Below are positions 54,004 through 64,000 of a stretch of 64,000 bases of DNA, one piece after another (the stretch's first letter is position 1; every line of letters starts with the position of its first letter). The translations under genes and the position numbers were made by a program. The DNA lies in contig NMRA01000260.1 in NCBI GenBank assembly GCA_002633005.1, positions 234,328 to 298,327 on the forward strand, given 5' to 3'. The notes below the pieces were generated by a model. That model was not told where the DNA came from, searched no databases, and saw only the letters and a program-made list of their open reading frames with translations. Source of the stretch: Phoronis australis (lineage: Eukaryota > Phoronida > Phoronidae).

Positions 54004-57000
54004 CTGAAATGGAAGTGAAAACAAAGCTGATTATTTCACTGTTTTACCACAGACACAGACATCTAAAAATCTTTAGATAGCTAAATATACTCTTTCTTTT
54101 ACCTTCACCAAATTAGAGCATAGGATAAGTTTCATCAGTCGAAAGATGTCACTAAAATGTAAATATTTAGTAACTGTTAGCACTGTTGATGTTTGCCATA
54201 TCTCATTACTAATTTTTTAAAAAGTTCTTTCAAAAAGTGGGTGGGTTTCCATGGAAACCTCATAGCACATGGATGCAGTTGAGTGAGTACCCGTTATATA
54301 TGAGTCAGCTGTCACTCTCTACGGTGGCCATTGTAGTTGGTGGTGTACCACAAAGAATAAAATCTAACTAAAAAATCCATGTTAAATTCAACTGAATTTC
54401 AAACATGTTTATTTACGATATACATTTCCGTGCCGGTTTCAGATGTTTATACCTAATTGATTAAATGCACGACACATTTCATTGTTGACAGTCTTTATTC
54501 CGTTACGTTCATACCTTCAGAACAAAACTACTCTCAACTGAATCAGGGCTTTATCCAGGATATCGAAAATAGAGTGTCCAAATTGGGGTTCCCAATATTC
54601 CAGGGCATCCATGATTCCAACGATGCGTTACCCCCACTTATTTATTTATTTATTTATTAATGTAATATTTACAATGAGGGTAGCCCCATCAGTTCACACT
54701 GCTTTCCATGGGGGCCCTCAGTAAAAACAAACAGATAGTAAGACAAAAACAGAATTACACAATGAAAGGCAAATTTAAGTACATTGTAATATTTTAAATA
54801 CATTTTATATTTGGGTTAGTTTCCATTCTGGTTTGATAGCTATCAGATAGGTCAATTACTGTAAAACCATTAAATTTATGCAAAACGGTAACAAGACCAT
54901 CAGTAATAAACTCCTTTTTTATGAGCTTGCTTTCATCCCTCACTAATATCAATGTCGTAAAAAACAACAGCTAATAGCTATCCCATCTATTCTTTCACAG
55001 TTGTAACAGATTGATAGTACTAATTTGAAAGACATCATTCACCTATCAAATGTTCATCATTATATTCACTGACCTTAATAATAGTGTATAACAAAAATGA
55101 AAGTATAATAATACTGTATACATGAATTGCTTATTGCTACACATTGATTCGGAAAGATTGTTGCAGATGCTGGAAGAGCCCCCACCAAGAAACAACCACC
55201 TCTGGGGACTTTTACAGAAAAAAAAGCTTGAAAAAAACTTCCATGGTAGCTCTTTTGGTATCATTTTGCATACCCAGCATGGGGCACACACACACATGTA
55301 TGGAAAATGTGGGGCTCTTGGAAATCCCCACAATGTTGAGATGCGCATTGTTGCATATAATTTGTGATAGTGACATCAGGTAATTAAGAACGCTCCGCCT
55401 ATATTCGTAGCAACAAACACTTAAAAGGCACAGGTACATGTACTCCATGTTTCACAAACTTTCACCCACTCAGTTCAAAAGTCTTGACAAGTGTAGAATA
55501 TTAACCATCACTGGCTTCTGTAAATACAGTACTTAACACTAGCCAATTATGTTCAGAAGGGACTTACATGCCAAACCCAGCCAAACATATTCCTCCACAT
55601 ACTGCCCAGTTAAATGTTCCAATCTTGTACTCTGTACTTGTTACTATGTCCGCCTGACAATACATACATTTCATCTGCTGTGGATTCTGGTTGAAGCGAA
55701 TAGGTCCTGGCTGGATTGTGATTGGTGGTTGTCCTAAGATGAAAAGAAGTTATTACAGGTCAGTGTTGTAAATCGTGAACTCATGGTTGCTAGCCCAGTG
55801 ATCTCCACACCAGAAAATTTAAACTTGATATGAATCACTAGATTCATGTGCACATTAGAACGTCCAGGTCCTCATTGGGAGGGCGGGGGGAGGGATTGTG
55901 CCAACGTCAGGAATTTGTACATTGAACTGGTGCATAAGTCAATAAGTGACCCATAAACAGCAAATATTCTCCAGTTTCGGAGAGCAAAGTCATTTTGTTC
56001 AAGGTCATGGCCTGTACCTAATTTTGCAATTAGGCAATATTAGCCATACCAATTTCATGAATTATTATAAAGGACAAACGATTAAACCTTGATGTTACAC
56101 TGTATAGAGATGCACATGAAAATGGTGCCTATTTTCTGATTGTTCTTAGAATTGAGAAGACTGTGTTGCTGTTAAAGCAGTGTTCAATATTCGAGACGTA
56201 AAAAGTGCTCAGAATAAAAAATTCAATTTCAGCTTGAAATTTGATGAACCAAAATTTAGAGATTATTCCAAACTGGAGAATCTTTACCATAATATATTAA
56301 ATGATTAAGCTGCCTAGAGTTGGAACAAGTTAGCTTAACTCATTATAGCTGCAAACTCTGTTACAGTGAGAGCTCAAATGTGATGCAGAATATTTGGTGA
56401 GCTCCTTCGAATAAGACCAAGTTGAGAATAGAAAGTCACTCACTTGATGGTGCTATTTTAACAATGAAAAATAAAAAGACTTGGTTGTCGCAAGATGGCG
56501 ATAGGGTAGTTGGTGGATAGTGTTCTGCGTTCTTGTATTGATTTACTGCAGTCGGGTATTGTCCAACATTCTTTATAAATTCTTTACAGTCATGTTGACT
56601 GTGCTTTGCAGTGACTTATTCAAACAATTCATACAACAATGTCCAACATTGAAAAGTGTCTGAGAATCCCAACAAGTTGCTTTTTGTTCCTGTTAACTCG
56701 GCCAGTCTTAAACACCAAAATTACAAATAAGGGTCACTTTCCTGCTTTTACAATGGGAAAGAGTTTGTGTAGAGAGTTTCTTGTTTATGGAAACCAAACA
56801 TTTTGACTGAGATAGGCAGAGAGCCTACGCGTTGTGGGTGCATCGAGTTTGAATTTTGCCGTGACTAGTTTGGCTCACTTGCGTCGAGTTTAAAAACTTG
56901 TGCAACAAGTTTGAAGTATTAGGAGATTAGTCATTTCTTAAGCGAATTAGGACATTTTGGACTTTTGCTACCAGTTTGATGTATTTATTTCAAACTCCCT

Positions 57001-57481
57001 ACAGTATAGAATTGAACACATGTACATGAATTTTGAAATTAAACTCGAGTTCGAATTTTCTGTTGTGGAGAACACTGAATATGGTGGACAAAAGAAATCC
57101 TATTTTGTCAAATTTCTCCTCAAAAAAGAAGATCAAGAATATCTTAGTCCATTACTAATAAGGTTTGTACTGTATAGATTTCATAAAACAACATTTGGTA
57201 AAGTTTCTTTTTTACAGAAAGGTCATCAGCCTTGAAAATAAGTTTTTGTGCGAAGTAAGCAGAGAATAACCGTAAACGTTCGTGCAGGAAGCACCTTCCC
57301 TTGATGATGTGTATCGTATTGACTCACCTGGGACATACGCCATTGTTCCCGGGGGTGGTACTGCTGGTTGATAAACTGGTGGCGGAACTGTACCAGGTGG
57401 TTGGACTGGATAACCAGTGTTTTGAGTTGAGTAGCCAGGGTGTTGGGGTTCAGGTGCTATCTCGTTGGGTTTGCTGGACAT
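53886..57481 (-). CDS. LITAF: LITAF-domain endosomal membrane protein, 3 exons
   Basis: The product has 145 residues (vertebrate LITAF about 160). LITAF/CDIP proteins are monotopic membrane proteins of late endosomes and lysosomes that bind zinc and phosphatidylethanolamine. Residues 1-70 are Pro/Gln/Tyr-rich and contain a PPVY (PPxY) motif at 34-37 that could bind NEDD4-type WW domains. The LITAF domain starts with C74-x2-C77, carries a hydrophobic membrane-embedded stretch (about 92-121, FNWAVCGGICLAGF..WLGCQFIPFC) and ends with H129-K-C131-P-N-C134, completing the zinc ribbon. Exons are 57328-57481, 55568-55733 and 53886-54003, all GT-AG with matching phases. The gene is convergent with the + gene ending at 53019 and head-to-head with the gene at 58693. 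Confidence 0.92.
54548..54636. repeat. fragment of the hAT element family of 62251-62740
   Basis: CAGGGCTTTATCCAGGATAT and TTGGGGTTCCCAATATTCCA match the right end of the 62251-62740 element in inverted orientation. A further trace lies near 58112-58170 (CATCCAGGATTTTTAATAGA). Confidence 0.55.
54636..54740 (-). mobile_element. LINE 3' tail with (AATA)n end
   Basis: On the - strand GGGCCCCCATGGAAAGCAGT, GGGGCTACCCTCATTGTAAA and then five AATA units form a typical L2/CR1-type 3' terminus. No coding part remains. Confidence 0.5.
55568..55733 (-). CDS. LITAF: LITAF exon 2, Pro-rich linker and first CxxC
   Basis: Acceptor CTTTTCATCTTAG. It encodes a Pro/Gln linker, KCMYCQADIV with the first two zinc cysteines, and the start of the membrane-embedded stretch. 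Donor GGCAT|GTAAGT, phase 2. Confidence 0.93.
55961..56288. mobile_element. MITE of the GGTAAAGATTCTCCAGTTT family in LITAF intron 1
   Basis: The left end is AAATATTCTCCAGTTTCGG and the right end on the other strand GGTAAAGATTCTCCAGTTTG. The TTAGGCAATATTAGCC block matches TAGGCAATATTGGCT at 33403. Confidence 0.6.
57328..57481 (-). CDS. LITAF: LITAF exon 1, start and Pro-rich N-terminus
   Basis: ATG at 57479-57481. It encodes 51 codons with MSSKPNEIAPEPQHPGYS and the PPVY motif. Donor CCAG|GTGAGT, phase 1. A 5' non-coding exon may lie upstream. Confidence 0.88.
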
Positions 57482-58692
57482 GATGAAGTCTCTAATGTTG
57501 ATTAAACAGTTTGGGTTGTTGGTTAAGTTGTAGTTTTTCAGTTGATTCAGAAATACTTGTAGGGAACAGTTGATTTAGTAGATGTCAGTAGCCCTCTTTT
57601 TTCTCAGTGTGAGATGGGACTTGACATAGTTGGCCACAGATCAGTCTGAAATTTGAATTTGGAACTACAAACTGCTCTATGAAAGCTGTCACAACATCTA
57701 ACTTGGAATAGAGCATTTGAGAGATGAGGAGCAAGGTGGATTTTTATTTTATACCACTTCTCTTCGTGTCAGGAGACCAACCTGTTGCTGCACAGCAGGA
57801 ATTCTCCTGAGATTTGTAAAACCTCGTTTCCACCTGCAGGGCTAGTTTGGAAACCTGCGAGTGGTCTATTGTCGAGTCATTTTCGATCGATGTGCTCAAA
57901 AATAGCTGAACACTCTAGGAATAAATCCTGAGAGGATCTTTGGAAAATTGGAAGTCTCACTGCTGCAACAAACACTTCACGGTTTATTAAACAATTCACG
58001 AGGTTGATCTTTCCACTCACTTTAGGGTGATAGGCAACTGAATCTGATTAAGGGGGATGTAAGAAAAATAATGTCTATTTCGCTGTTTTTGTAGTCATAA
58101 TCGCAAGTTCATCCAGGATTTTTAATAGACGGTCCAAAACGGGTTCCCAATTTCTCAAAAGGCCTTTTCATTTTACATTTTGCTCAAATAATTACCAATC
58201 AACTTTTGTGTCAATTAGCACATGTAAATGTTCGCAAATTGTCACATAAAAAAATCTTACTCTGATGCTGTTAACTACCAAAGCTGGTATGAAGGTATGA
58301 ACGATTCAATTAACTACTACGCTCATACTGGAGTTAAGTAAGTATGAAAGGGCCTCAAGTGTCCATGACCACTTACATGTCAATGTGTTTTTATGACACC
58401 AAGTGAAATTACTGTTATAAGAACCTTTCCTACTACAGATTGAGAAGGGTGGAGTAACCTTATTTCTTGACCACAAGAATTTTAGACCCAATGTGAAAGA
58501 TGATTTAGATCGGTGTAAATTTAGGAAGGTACTAAAGTTAGTACACTAGAAAAGACCAGCAGACCAAAGTTATTCCGATTATACAATGTGAAACATTTAG
58601 TCCACATTATTTTTTCTACCCTCTTGCTACTTCACAATAGTGCCACTTAGCGTAGTGTCACCGGCTGCATGCTCACTGTACAACTAAGTAAC

Positions 58693-58890
58693 ATGTCTCT
58701 AAGCAACAGATCTAACAAAAATAGAAGTGTTAACTGGTTGCCAAATGAAACCCAAGGTTCTGATCAACATTTGGAGCTAATCATTGATTCAATTATAAGT
58801 TCTGATGGACAGGATCGCAGCACCGTAGCAACATCTCGCGTTTTGTAGGGTGAAGCTTTAAAATTAGGACGGGAATCCTTGTCTGGTCAA
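58693..58890 (+). CDS. unrecognised 4-exon gene, exon 1 with internal TAG
   Basis: The ATG has A at -3. It is followed by 51 codons, TAG, then 14 more in-frame codons (GEALKLGRESLSGQ) to donor CAA|GTGAGA, phase 0. A single C-to-T change from CAG would account for the stop. Confidence 0.45.
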
Positions 58891-61356
58891 GTGAGAAAGG
58901 TGACAATTTGTAACAGTGGTTATCATACTGCCCTAACAGCTAACTAGTTCAGACTAACTAATACCAAAGCAGTTGTACATTGGTCTGCAACAAAGTTTAT
59001 GGTATCTAACACATCATATCTTTATTCACTTTTTTATTCTGGACAGGCCAGTGAGGTCCTAGAGTTGCTGCTAGCAAGTAAAAGAGCCTACTTACTTACT
59101 TGAGCATCCAAATGCTTATCAGGGCATTTTAACGCGGGAGTCTGAATTTGTGTCAAGGTGTCCCTTTAGTTGCCCTGGATGCATGCAAGATGAAGACCTA
59201 GTCGTAATGCCTAAGAATGGTCAGGAGTCCTTACTAATGTGGCTGATTTCCTGGACTTGTACTTCTATGTCTTAATCCATTTTAGGTGTGCATAATGACA
59301 TCCATCAAGAATTGTAGAACTTTCTACCCGATATTATTCAAAAGTTATGAACATAGGTGTCTAGACTTCGAACAACTCGGAGTGACTGCCATTGTCAACC
59401 CTGGAGCCAAACATCAGTCAGAAAACACTGGTCTGATCCCATTATGCACTTTTCCTATTGGAACTTCATTCAAACTTCGCTCTGGCTTGCCGTTTGGAAA
59501 ACACCAAACCATGTAAGTCCTGATTTAAATGATATTTAGCCTGACAAATTTTACCCATCAAACTTACCTTCTTGCCTGTAACCTCTAAACTCTATATTGC
59601 TAAGCTGTTCAATAGCCTTAGCAGAAACCCATGGAGTCTGTTGACACAAAAGGGTTTGCTCTCCTATAATCACTTAGTTCAAATACAGTTTGTCAATAGG
59701 CTGTTGTGAAATGTATTGCGAAATTTCTGCTTGCTTGGTAACAACTTCAAAATCACTTTCCCATTAGGGGAACTTGAGTAGTGGTTTCGAAGCTAATTGA
59801 AAATTGTTCGCCTGCTTTTTACGAGTGTTTATGAAAATGATCACAGTGTCATTCTTCATCAGATGTGTTATCTTTCATTTATTTATGTCCGTTTATTGAG
59901 AGCACGTCGGTTTCGCTACAATAACATGGGACACGTTTTGCGAGTCTTGCATGATCATCTATCATTGCTGCGACCTCTACCGATAACATTAACGAAGCTT
60001 CGGTTTTATGTTCCCATTGCACCGAAGCTTCAGTGAGTGCTGAAGCTTCGCTTTTAAATCCTAGTGTTTTAAGCGAAGTTTCGCTTGCAGATTAAGTACC
60101 GGAGTTAACCTTCCCCACTTACTGTAACTTCAGTAAAAGTGAAGTTTTGCTTCTAATGGGAAAGCAACTTAACAGTGGTAACACCATGTGTTTTATTTGC
60201 ACAGTAAAATCTTACTAATTTGGATCACAATATGGCAGATAGGGGAGTTTTTATTTTCTCCATTTTATGCTCCAACATATTTATATGCATATTGCTATCA
60301 TCTCTGTCTGGGTGTCCGGCATTCGCAACCCTATCTCTTAAACTCCTTGCAGGATTTTAATGAGGTTTGGCAAATGTTTTCCTTTAAAAGTGGCAACTTA
60401 ACAGATGACGACGACTTTCATTCAGACCAATATGACTACCACTATGCCCCCTAGAGGCAATTTGAGTTTTGTGCGATTCCCTCTGTATCTTTGTAATTCT
60501 CGGATGGATTTTCTCAAAATTTGGCAAATAGGTTTTTACTTTGAAGGCAGCGATACTTTTACATTTTTGGATGTATTTGACCATTCTGCACTACTTAGCT
60601 CAGTTTTTTTAAAATTTTGAGTTCATTTTTTAATGTCCATCTTTCTATCTGCCAAGTCACTCCAAGGATCATTATGAAAATTGGCAGGTGTGTTTCTGAT
60701 AAGGAGACGGCAGTTAACGTTGCTCCATTGCAATATAAAATTGCATTCATGGGGTCCTCATGTTATAGTTCACATATATGAAAAGTATCCATGAATGGCA
60801 AAGTGATGTTTCACAGATCATGAAAGTGCTCTCCATCCCCTTGTTAATTGATTGTAACACTGTACTGCTGTTGTAATTGCCATCACCTGACCACTATCAC
60901 CAGAATCTTGAAATTATCGTTGGTCATATAAACACAATTTTACTTCACAGATTGAATAAAAGACAGCTCTTAAAGGAAATGAAAATAAATGTTAAAGACC
61001 GTACATAACGGCCAAATGACTTTTGAACATGTTAAATATCTGTATCATTGATCGACACAAACATATCCCTCCCTTTACTCCTGACATTAGCTAATTACGC
61101 CAATTACTATCGTACGACCCCATCATGAACCCCATTTAGCGCCGAAAAAAAACTTTATGTGGCGCTCGTTCTAATCGACGCAAATGACGTCATTGTTGGT
61201 ACCCAAGACGTATCGAACAGTCCGTTGCCACAGGAAGCTTACCATACGGTGTCTGGTGCATATTTCAAGTCACAGATTTTCAAAATTACAACTGTTAGAG
61301 ACAACCAAGCTCAAATACTATACGACACTTATCTCGACACTTCCACGTGCATGTAA
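58693..61356 (+). CDS. unrecognised 4-exon gene carrying a TAG and a possible frameshift
   Basis: Exons are 58693-58890, 59047-59203, 59286-59512 and 61140-61356; phases 0, 0 and 2 join correctly and the frame ends at TAA 61354-61356. The product would be about 264 residues. It has a Ser/Asn-rich start, a helical Leu-rich part (LELLLASKRAYLL), a cysteine cluster CPFSCPGC, then a compact globular-looking half with DFEQLGVTAIVNPGAKHQ, LCTFPIGTSFKL and KLYVALVLIDANDVIVGTQD. No family was recognised. Two lesions are present: TAG at 58846-58848, with coding-like sequence on both sides, and three TACT copies at 59089-59100 that put the frame out. Two copies would restore it. An alternative acceptor at 59074 would avoid the second lesion only. 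It may be a null allele, a young pseudogene or assembly errors. Confidence 0.5.
59047..59203 (+). CDS. unrecognised 4-exon gene, exon 2 with TACT expansion
   Basis: Acceptor TTTTTTATTCTGGACAG is strong. The frame reads into TGA at 59101 unless one TACT unit is removed. It then reads EHPNAYQGILTRESEFVSRC and CPFSCPGC to a probable donor GTC|GTAATG, phase 0. Confidence 0.45.
59286..59512 (+). CDS. unrecognised 4-exon gene, exon 3
   Basis: Acceptor CTTAATCCATTTTAG, 75 codons plus two bases, donor CCAT|GTAAGT, phase 2. This is the clearest exon of the gene. It is intact and encodes a mixed alpha/beta-looking segment. Confidence 0.6.
60023..60050. repeat. perfect 11-bp hairpin within a GAAGCTTC cluster
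   Basis: CGAAGCTTCAG, a 6-base loop TGAGTG and CTGAAGCTTCG. Further CGAAGCTTCG (59993-60002) and AAGCGAAGTTTCGCTT (60072-60087) lie within 100 bases, in the intron before exon 4 of the 58693 gene. Confidence 0.7.
60270..60725 (-). repeat. truncated copy of the hairpin element family
   Basis: Contains CCCCCTAGAGGCAATTTGAG, CTCAAAATTTGGCAAATAGG and GATCATTATGAAAATTGGCA in - orientation. It lacks the head. Confidence 0.5.
61140..61356 (+). CDS. unrecognised 4-exon gene, exon 4 (last)
   Basis: Acceptor GAACCCCATTTAG. One base completes the split codon, and 71 codons (KLYVALVLIDANDVIVGTQD, later SQIFKITTVRDNQAQILYDT) run to TAA. The upper-strand frame at 61184-61381 is a shadow. Confidence 0.6.
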
Positions 61357-62240
61357 TATGCTACAACTTACTGTCCCTTGATAGTTTAGCGTCGCCAAAG
61401 ACAGTAGCGCATTCTCGGTGGGGACCACTTACTCAGTCTAACATCAAATACTTATTCACAAAGACGTCGGGGTTTAACGAACAGATTTAACAAACTGGGT
61501 CCCTGCGTGCATTGGGGGACAGGTTTGCAATGAATGGAGATTTGTCGGACCCATGGCGATATCCTGGCGGAATGCGTGTACCGGAGAATTAATTTGTTTG
61601 TAGTCGCTCCGTGATAATTACGGGATTATGTCGGGGAGTAAGTCGGCGTTACACATCTTAACGAAGCGAAAGGCTCACTCGCAGCACGATGAAAAAGAAT
61701 GACCCGAGACTTTTCGCACTTGGGTTAGAAAAGTATAGGCCTAATACCTTGCAATGGACGGACGTTCAATGAAAAGTACTGCGAAATGGAAGATTAAGAA
61801 AATGTAGAAACAACGTTTGGATGGATTAGCGCCGTGTATGTTCAAGTCAGAGGAATCCGAGTAAATAAGTGAAACAGAAGGGGAAACTTACCGGCCAATT
61901 GTCACGGAACTCGCTACGGACCGTCATTTGAAGACAAAGGCATTTTACACAAGGCATACGAAACTTAACCCGTAACTGACGCAGCTAGCTGCACGCCGAT
62001 TAGTGAGACCTGCAGGAAAATCTAAGTGCGATTGAGGTGGAAACAAAATATTGAGCACAAAGGACAAAGTTAGCGCTGCGAATAGGTNGTTTCTGATGAG
62101 GGCACATAATATGGGGGGCACAAAATGCGTAGTAATTAGTTAGTGGTTGTGTGGAATAAAACGAAACAAAGATATGTTGCACAAAAGTACATGTAATTAA
62201 CATATCTAAAAGGCAGTTGGCTCATTTTATAGGGACTTTA
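61357..62240. other. intergenic stretch, nothing recognised
   Basis: No exon or repeat identified. An N lies at 62089. Confidence 0.35.
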
Positions 62241-62250
62241 AGCACCTACT

Positions 62251-62740
62251 CAGGCCTTTATGCAGCGTATGTCCTGGGCGTCCATTTGGCCGCCCTAGCA
62301 CTAATATGGATGCCCTGGCAAGGACACCCAATGTATCATTTGGACACCCACTGTCAATAGGAACCTTTCAAGTTTGGACTCACATATTGTAATGATTGCT
62401 AGAAAGCCTCTGAAGGCTCACAGTGGGAGCTCTTTTTTCAAAGCTGGAAGAAATATACAATGTATATACAAAGTATATGCATTGTTGCTATTTTGACACT
62501 TGATTGACAGCATTGTAAAAGTCTTGGTCTACACATTTTTTTAGTAAAAATGCTCACCATAGAAGGCTCTTTTGTAAACTTAACTGTAAAAACCTTGATC
62601 TATGCATTTTTTGTAAAAAAATCTGTGTGCTTGGGGGTATTGCTGGGGGTGGGGGGTTACGCGTCGGAATCATGGACGCCCTGGAATATTGGGAACCCCA
62701 TTTTGGACACCCTATTTTCAAAATCCTGGATAAAGGCCTG
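62251..62740. mobile_element. 490-bp non-autonomous hAT element with 8-bp target duplication
   Basis: The ends are CAGGCCTTTATGCAG and CTGGATAAAGGCCTG. CACCTACT is duplicated exactly at 62243-62250 and 62741-62748. Size, CAGG start and 8-bp duplication are diagnostic of hAT. No transposase is present. Relatives occur at 54548-54636 and near 58112. Confidence 0.85.
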
Positions 62741-62749
62741 CACCTACTT

Positions 62750-63940
62750 GGTTTAAATATGTTTCATTTCTTATTTGTTGTACGTATGAGCTGTAGGTAC
62801 TTGCATTTTCAGTCAGCCTTCAATCTGTGATGGAAATGTTTAATTTATAAGACATATATACGTGAGCATAACCAGTCTTAAACTCTTGTTCACTGACCAT
62901 GTTATGCTGTAGGTCTATACTCATCTAACTTGTAATTAGTTTGCTGCGTTTTCAAATGCAGTCAAGAGTTATGTGTAATTGTGTTCTTCAAATCATTGAA
63001 AATATGTCTTACTTATTAACTTGGATGTATGCCTCCTGTGTTGGTGTCATTGAACATAAGCCATCAATTCTAAAATAACTGGTTGCCATGTACATATGTA
63101 GCATTTAGGACACAATATTGCTGACGAGTAAAATTTTATTTCATCTTTTTTCATGAAAAATGTATGGCATCAAATTAATGTTTTTTAACAAGTTCAAGTT
63201 CTGGACCATAGCTAACATCTGACAATGGTTTGAGAAATTGTCACGTTCGCGGCAAGGCTTAAAAAAAGCCCTTGAAAATCTAAACAGGACTATTTTATTT
63301 TTGTCTGAAATTAGAGAGATTTTGCTGTGTAAGATCAGACTGCTGACACTGGCTGAGTTTTGAAGAGGGTTGAAGTGATCTCAATGATTGTGAATGACTA
63401 ATTTGTTTTCGCTGAACTTTTCACACCTTTTCAAGCTGTATACCGTCTGGCTCTAGATCTCATTGGTTGGATGCAAAGGAATTTTGGTCTTTCTTCTGAA
63501 ATTAAATGCCATTTTCTTGCGAGTTTTCACCCATGTTCGGCTAAAAGCTTACCCTCTCATGTTCGGTCATATGCCCATCATTATTACATATACCGCACAA
63601 GACAAAAGTGATCCAAACAACTAATTCTGTTTACTAGTAATAGCTAGATCCACAAAATTCTAATTACTATTTGCTTAGCCACCTTACTAACTTTTTAGTT
63701 CATTCTCAGTCATGAGGTAAGACCATTCTGACGATGAATTAGGATTCCGCCCCATCATCATCATGGGGGAATTCTGAGTCATTTTGTCTGAATACTTTTA
63801 GCTTGCACTGTAGTTGACAGTTTTATTCTTAAAAGCTCCTTAGTTTGCTAGATGATCTTTGCAGTGTCTTTCCCTCTGTTATTAGTGCTTCAATACTTAG
63901 AGAGTGTCAGTCAATGGGAACACTTAAATTCGGAAGGCGC
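62750..63940. other. intergenic stretch, nothing recognised
   Basis: No exon or repeat with convincing support was seen. Confidence 0.35.
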
Positions 63941-63945
63941 CAGAC

Positions 63946-64000
63946 ATGGCCAAGCCCGCTGGAACTCAAGGTAAAACTGTGGGGCCCGACGGCATTATTG
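63946..64000 (+). CDS. possible first exon of a gene leaving the window
   Basis: The ATG context AGACATGG is favourable (A at -3, G at +4). The frame encodes MAKPAGTQGKTVGPDGII and is open to the window edge. A donor CAAG|GTAAAA at 63970-63971 is also possible. GC content rises here, as in first exons. Confidence 0.3.
   Translation, partial: MAKPAGTQGKTVGPDGII

Noticed and set aside
56957-57235. 92-codon + strand frame in LITAF intron 1
   Set aside because: No motif, no splice sites, AT-rich; likely chance.

Overview
The window is intron-rich, AT-rich animal nuclear DNA. It has short coding exons, GT-AG introns of hundreds to thousands of bases, tRNA-derived SINE-like pieces, LINE tails and many small inverted-repeat transposons. 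Single N bases at 3440, 20944 and 62089 suggest a draft assembly. The two recognisable genes (RECQL-type helicase, LITAF-domain protein) are general metazoan genes. The repeat content points to an invertebrate, perhaps a non-vertebrate deuterostome, but the species cannot be fixed from the sequence alone.

Gene layout, left to right. (1) A + strand terminal exon of an unrecognised membrane protein ends at 2834. Its 3' end is copied in a 617-bp tandem duplication. (2) A nearly complete RecQ1 helicase gene lies on the - strand, with eleven coding exons from 27221 down to 7719. All phases match and all helicase, zinc and winged-helix signatures are present. Its C-terminal tail seems to continue in a second frame to 7562, ending in two acidic SUMO-interaction-like motifs. 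(3) An unrecognised multi-exon gene starts divergently on the + strand at 30507. Exons 1-7 (to 41275) form an unbroken phase chain, and further exon candidates run to a stop at 53019. (4) A compact three-exon LITAF-domain gene (145 aa) lies on the - strand at 53886-57481, convergent with gene 3. (5) Head-to-head with it, a four-exon unrecognised gene occupies 58693-61356 on the + strand. Its splice phases fit, but there is one in-frame TAG and one TACT-repeat frameshift. (6) A possible first exon begins at 63946 and runs off the window.

Between and inside these genes is a dense layer of mobile DNA. It includes a hairpin-ended family carrying ~190-bp internal repeats (about 5.2-6.7, 20.7-22.3, 23.7-25.4 and 60.3-60.7 kb), and two hAT-like elements, one with a clean 8-bp target duplication. 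It also includes several MITE families, LINE 3' tails, a decayed CXC-domain gene at 41.4-41.86 kb, a 24-bp minisatellite with higher-order structure at 43.86-44.18 kb, and a TIR element with internal 48-bp repeats at 48.2-48.9 kb. No CRISPR array, rRNA or prokaryotic feature was seen. Exon calls were made by eye from splice consensus, phase and open frame. RECQL and LITAF are firm. The two unrecognised genes are good structural predictions without a name.
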